Assembly (NCBI GenBank): GCA_937989795.1
Contig: CALKBB010000175.1
Coordinates: 1 to 5,613 of the forward strand
Direction of reading: 5' to 3'
DNA length: 5,613 bases
DNA from: an uncultured Collinsella sp.
Lineage (GTDB): Bacteria; Actinomycetota; Coriobacteriia; Coriobacteriales; Coriobacteriaceae
The notes below the pieces were generated by a model, which did no database searches, was not told the DNA's origin, and saw only the letters and a list, made by a program, of their open reading frames with translations. Positions 4,535 through 5,613 of the stretch are shown here, in pieces (positions within the stretch are counted from its first letter, which is position 1; every line of letters starts with the position of its first letter). The position numbers and the translations under genes were made by a program.

Positions 4535-5613
4535 TTAGAGAAGTTCTTTGCGAGAAGCCAAGTAGGCGTGAGCATGGCGCTCAAGAACCTCGTCCTCAAC
4601 GCTCGTTAGACGAATGGCGCCAAGTGCCGCGGGCAGCGGCAACATGCTGCGGTTCGAGCGAGCGAACTGCTGCCTGCGGAACTCCTCGATATATGCGGCA
4701 GGCTCCAGATCGAAGGCAAGCTCCTCGATACCAAAGTCCTCCAGGCAGTCATCAACCTCAAACACGTAGTCGATATCGAAGTCGCAGGCATCATGTGCTA
4801 GGCGCGCCTCAAAGCGCATACCTTCGGACAACAGCTGGTAGGCAGGGACCTGCGAAGCGGCATCGCCCAAGCAGGCGCGCAGGGTACGCTCCCCCGTCTT
4901 GCCAAAATCGAGCGCATGGCGGGCGCTCGGGTTCGTAGCCATCAGCACGTCCTTGTGGGCAGTCTGAGACCACTGAACGGCATTGACGAGCGCGACTTCC
5001 TCGCCAGCGAGAATCTCGGGGATGGTCTCGGTAAACTGATTCCAACGGGACTTGCTGCTCGAAAGCATGGTGCCAACAAGTACCGCATAACCGAGCTTGA
5101 GGTCCTCGGGGTCCGCTTCGCGAACAAGTTCGAGGTCACACACGACCAAGCCCGGCTCGGGACGGATTGCAATAGCGGGAAGCGCATTCGCCGACGAGGC
5201 GACGAGTGGCTTCATGGTCGTCGCGACCGTGAGCATGGCGTCGAACGTCGTCGGCAGCAAGGCGCACTCGGTGCGACCGCACCACTGATTGGCACACCAG
5301 CAAACGACCGAGCAGGTCGCCGTGTCGCCGACAGCGACAACGAGATCGTCGCAGGTAATGCCGTTAGCCGACAGGGCGCCAAAAACGGTATCGGCATCGG
5401 CCAGCGTAGCACCGGCAGGCGAAACCTCGAGCGGCAGCTGCGAGACGGCAAAGCCCGCATCGACCAGTGCGTGCTCAACGATCTCACCAAAGCGATCGGA
5501 CACAGCGCTGTTCCAGACAACCATCGCACGCTTGGGCTTGCCCACGACCGAGGCAAACATGCGCGACAGCTCGCTAAACGCGTCAAGCCCAACGCGGACA
5601 TCGACACTGCGGT
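4535..5613 (-). CDS. AroB (3-dehydroquinate synthase) family protein lacking catalytic residues, 5'-partial
   Basis: Some 358 residues are visible, close to the family's full 350-365; the frame is still open at the window edge, so the start is unseen and an N-terminal fusion (for example to shikimate kinase) is possible. AroB makes 3-dehydroquinate from DAHP in the shikimate pathway, using NAD and a metal. Family traces in order, numbered from the Met codon at 5560: a Rossmann-like start (SVDVRVGLDAF before M1, AMVVWNSAVSDRF 12-24), DDLVVAVGD (71-79), LLPTT (101-105), LKLGYAVLVG (154-163), ARHALDFGKT (213-222) and SEGMRFEARLA (245-255). Yet the glycine loop GGGVxGD reads VGDTATCS, GGK after PTT reads MKP, the metal-ligand Glu of the AE..K motif aligns with V160, and both ligand His of the FGHT and HGEA motifs align with K221 and about A240. 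I infer an inactive or repurposed homologue. No stop or frameshift interrupts it. It is followed by pepP after 132 bp. Confidence 0.72.
   Translation of the reverse strand, partial: RSVDVRVGLDAFSELSRMFASVVGKPKRAMVVWNSAVSDRFGEIVEHALVDAGFAVSQLPLEVSPAGATLADADTVFGALSANGITCDDLVVAVGDTATCSVVCWCANQWCGRTECALLPTTFDAMLTVATTMKPLVASSANALPAIAIRPEPGLVVCDLELVREADPEDLKLGYAVLVGTMLSSSKSRWNQFTETIPEILAGEEVALVNAVQWSQTAHKDVLMATNPSARHALDFGKTGERTLRACLGDAASQVPAYQLLSEGMRFEARLAHDACDFDIDYVFEVDDCLEDFGIEELAFDLEPAAYIEEFRRQQFARSNRSMLPLPAALGAIRLTSVEDEVLERHAHAYLASRKELL

Noticed and set aside
4535..5613. AroB-family gene as a frameshifted pseudogene
   Set aside because: The frame is continuous through both N- and C-terminal family landmarks with no internal stop, so changes are substitutions, not disruption.
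1..5613. CRISPR arrays, insertion sequences, tRNA or rRNA genes, toxin-antitoxin or defence genes
   Set aside because: No regularly spaced repeats, terminal inverted repeats with transposase, or RNA gene signatures were seen; coding genes account for nearly all of the window.

Overview
The window is a run of conserved bacterial housekeeping genes, all on the minus strand. It has fairly GC-rich, strongly biased codon use and tight gene packing. The set (AroB-family protein, Xaa-Pro peptidase, EF-P, Asp23/Gls24, NusB, XseB, TlyA, NAD kinase) and its order resemble the aroB-pepP-efp-yqhY-nusB-xseB-tlyA-nadK blocks of Firmicutes and Actinobacteria. Together with the base composition this suggests a Coriobacteriia-like gut actinobacterium (for example Collinsella or a relative). 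That assignment is inference from gene content, not a database result.

Layout in transcription order, from the right edge to the left. (1) 5613-4535: a 3-dehydroquinate synthase family protein, cut at its 5' end by the window edge, in which the residues expected to bind metal, NAD and substrate appear to be replaced. (2) 4534-4403: a 132-bp leader with a candidate -35 box and two small hairpins. (3) 4402-3272: a complete M24B Xaa-Pro aminopeptidase with all five metal ligands. (4) 3271-3112: a 160-bp intergenic region holding a strong rho-independent terminator for pepP, then a perfect TATAAT -10 box for efp. (5) 3111-1: a compact six-gene operon, efp, asp23/gls24, nusB, xseB, tlyA and nadK (3' end outside the window). 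Gaps run from 24 nt down to 4-nt overlaps, and ribosome binding sites are often embedded in the end of the preceding gene.

The operon joins translation (EF-P relieves stalling at proline runs; TlyA methylates rRNA), transcription antitermination for rRNA (NusB), DNA repair (exonuclease VII small subunit), an alkaline-shock/envelope-lipid related protein (Asp23/Gls24) and NADP supply (NAD kinase). Compared with the commonly seen longer version, xseA, folD, ispA and dxs are absent between nusB and tlyA.

No mobile element, CRISPR array, RNA gene or defence-type system was seen. The most unusual item is the AroB-family protein: an intact reading frame of almost full family length that seems to have lost its catalytic residues and has gained a cluster of cysteines where the nucleotide-binding glycine loop should be. 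No stretch longer than 300 bases lacks a gene.
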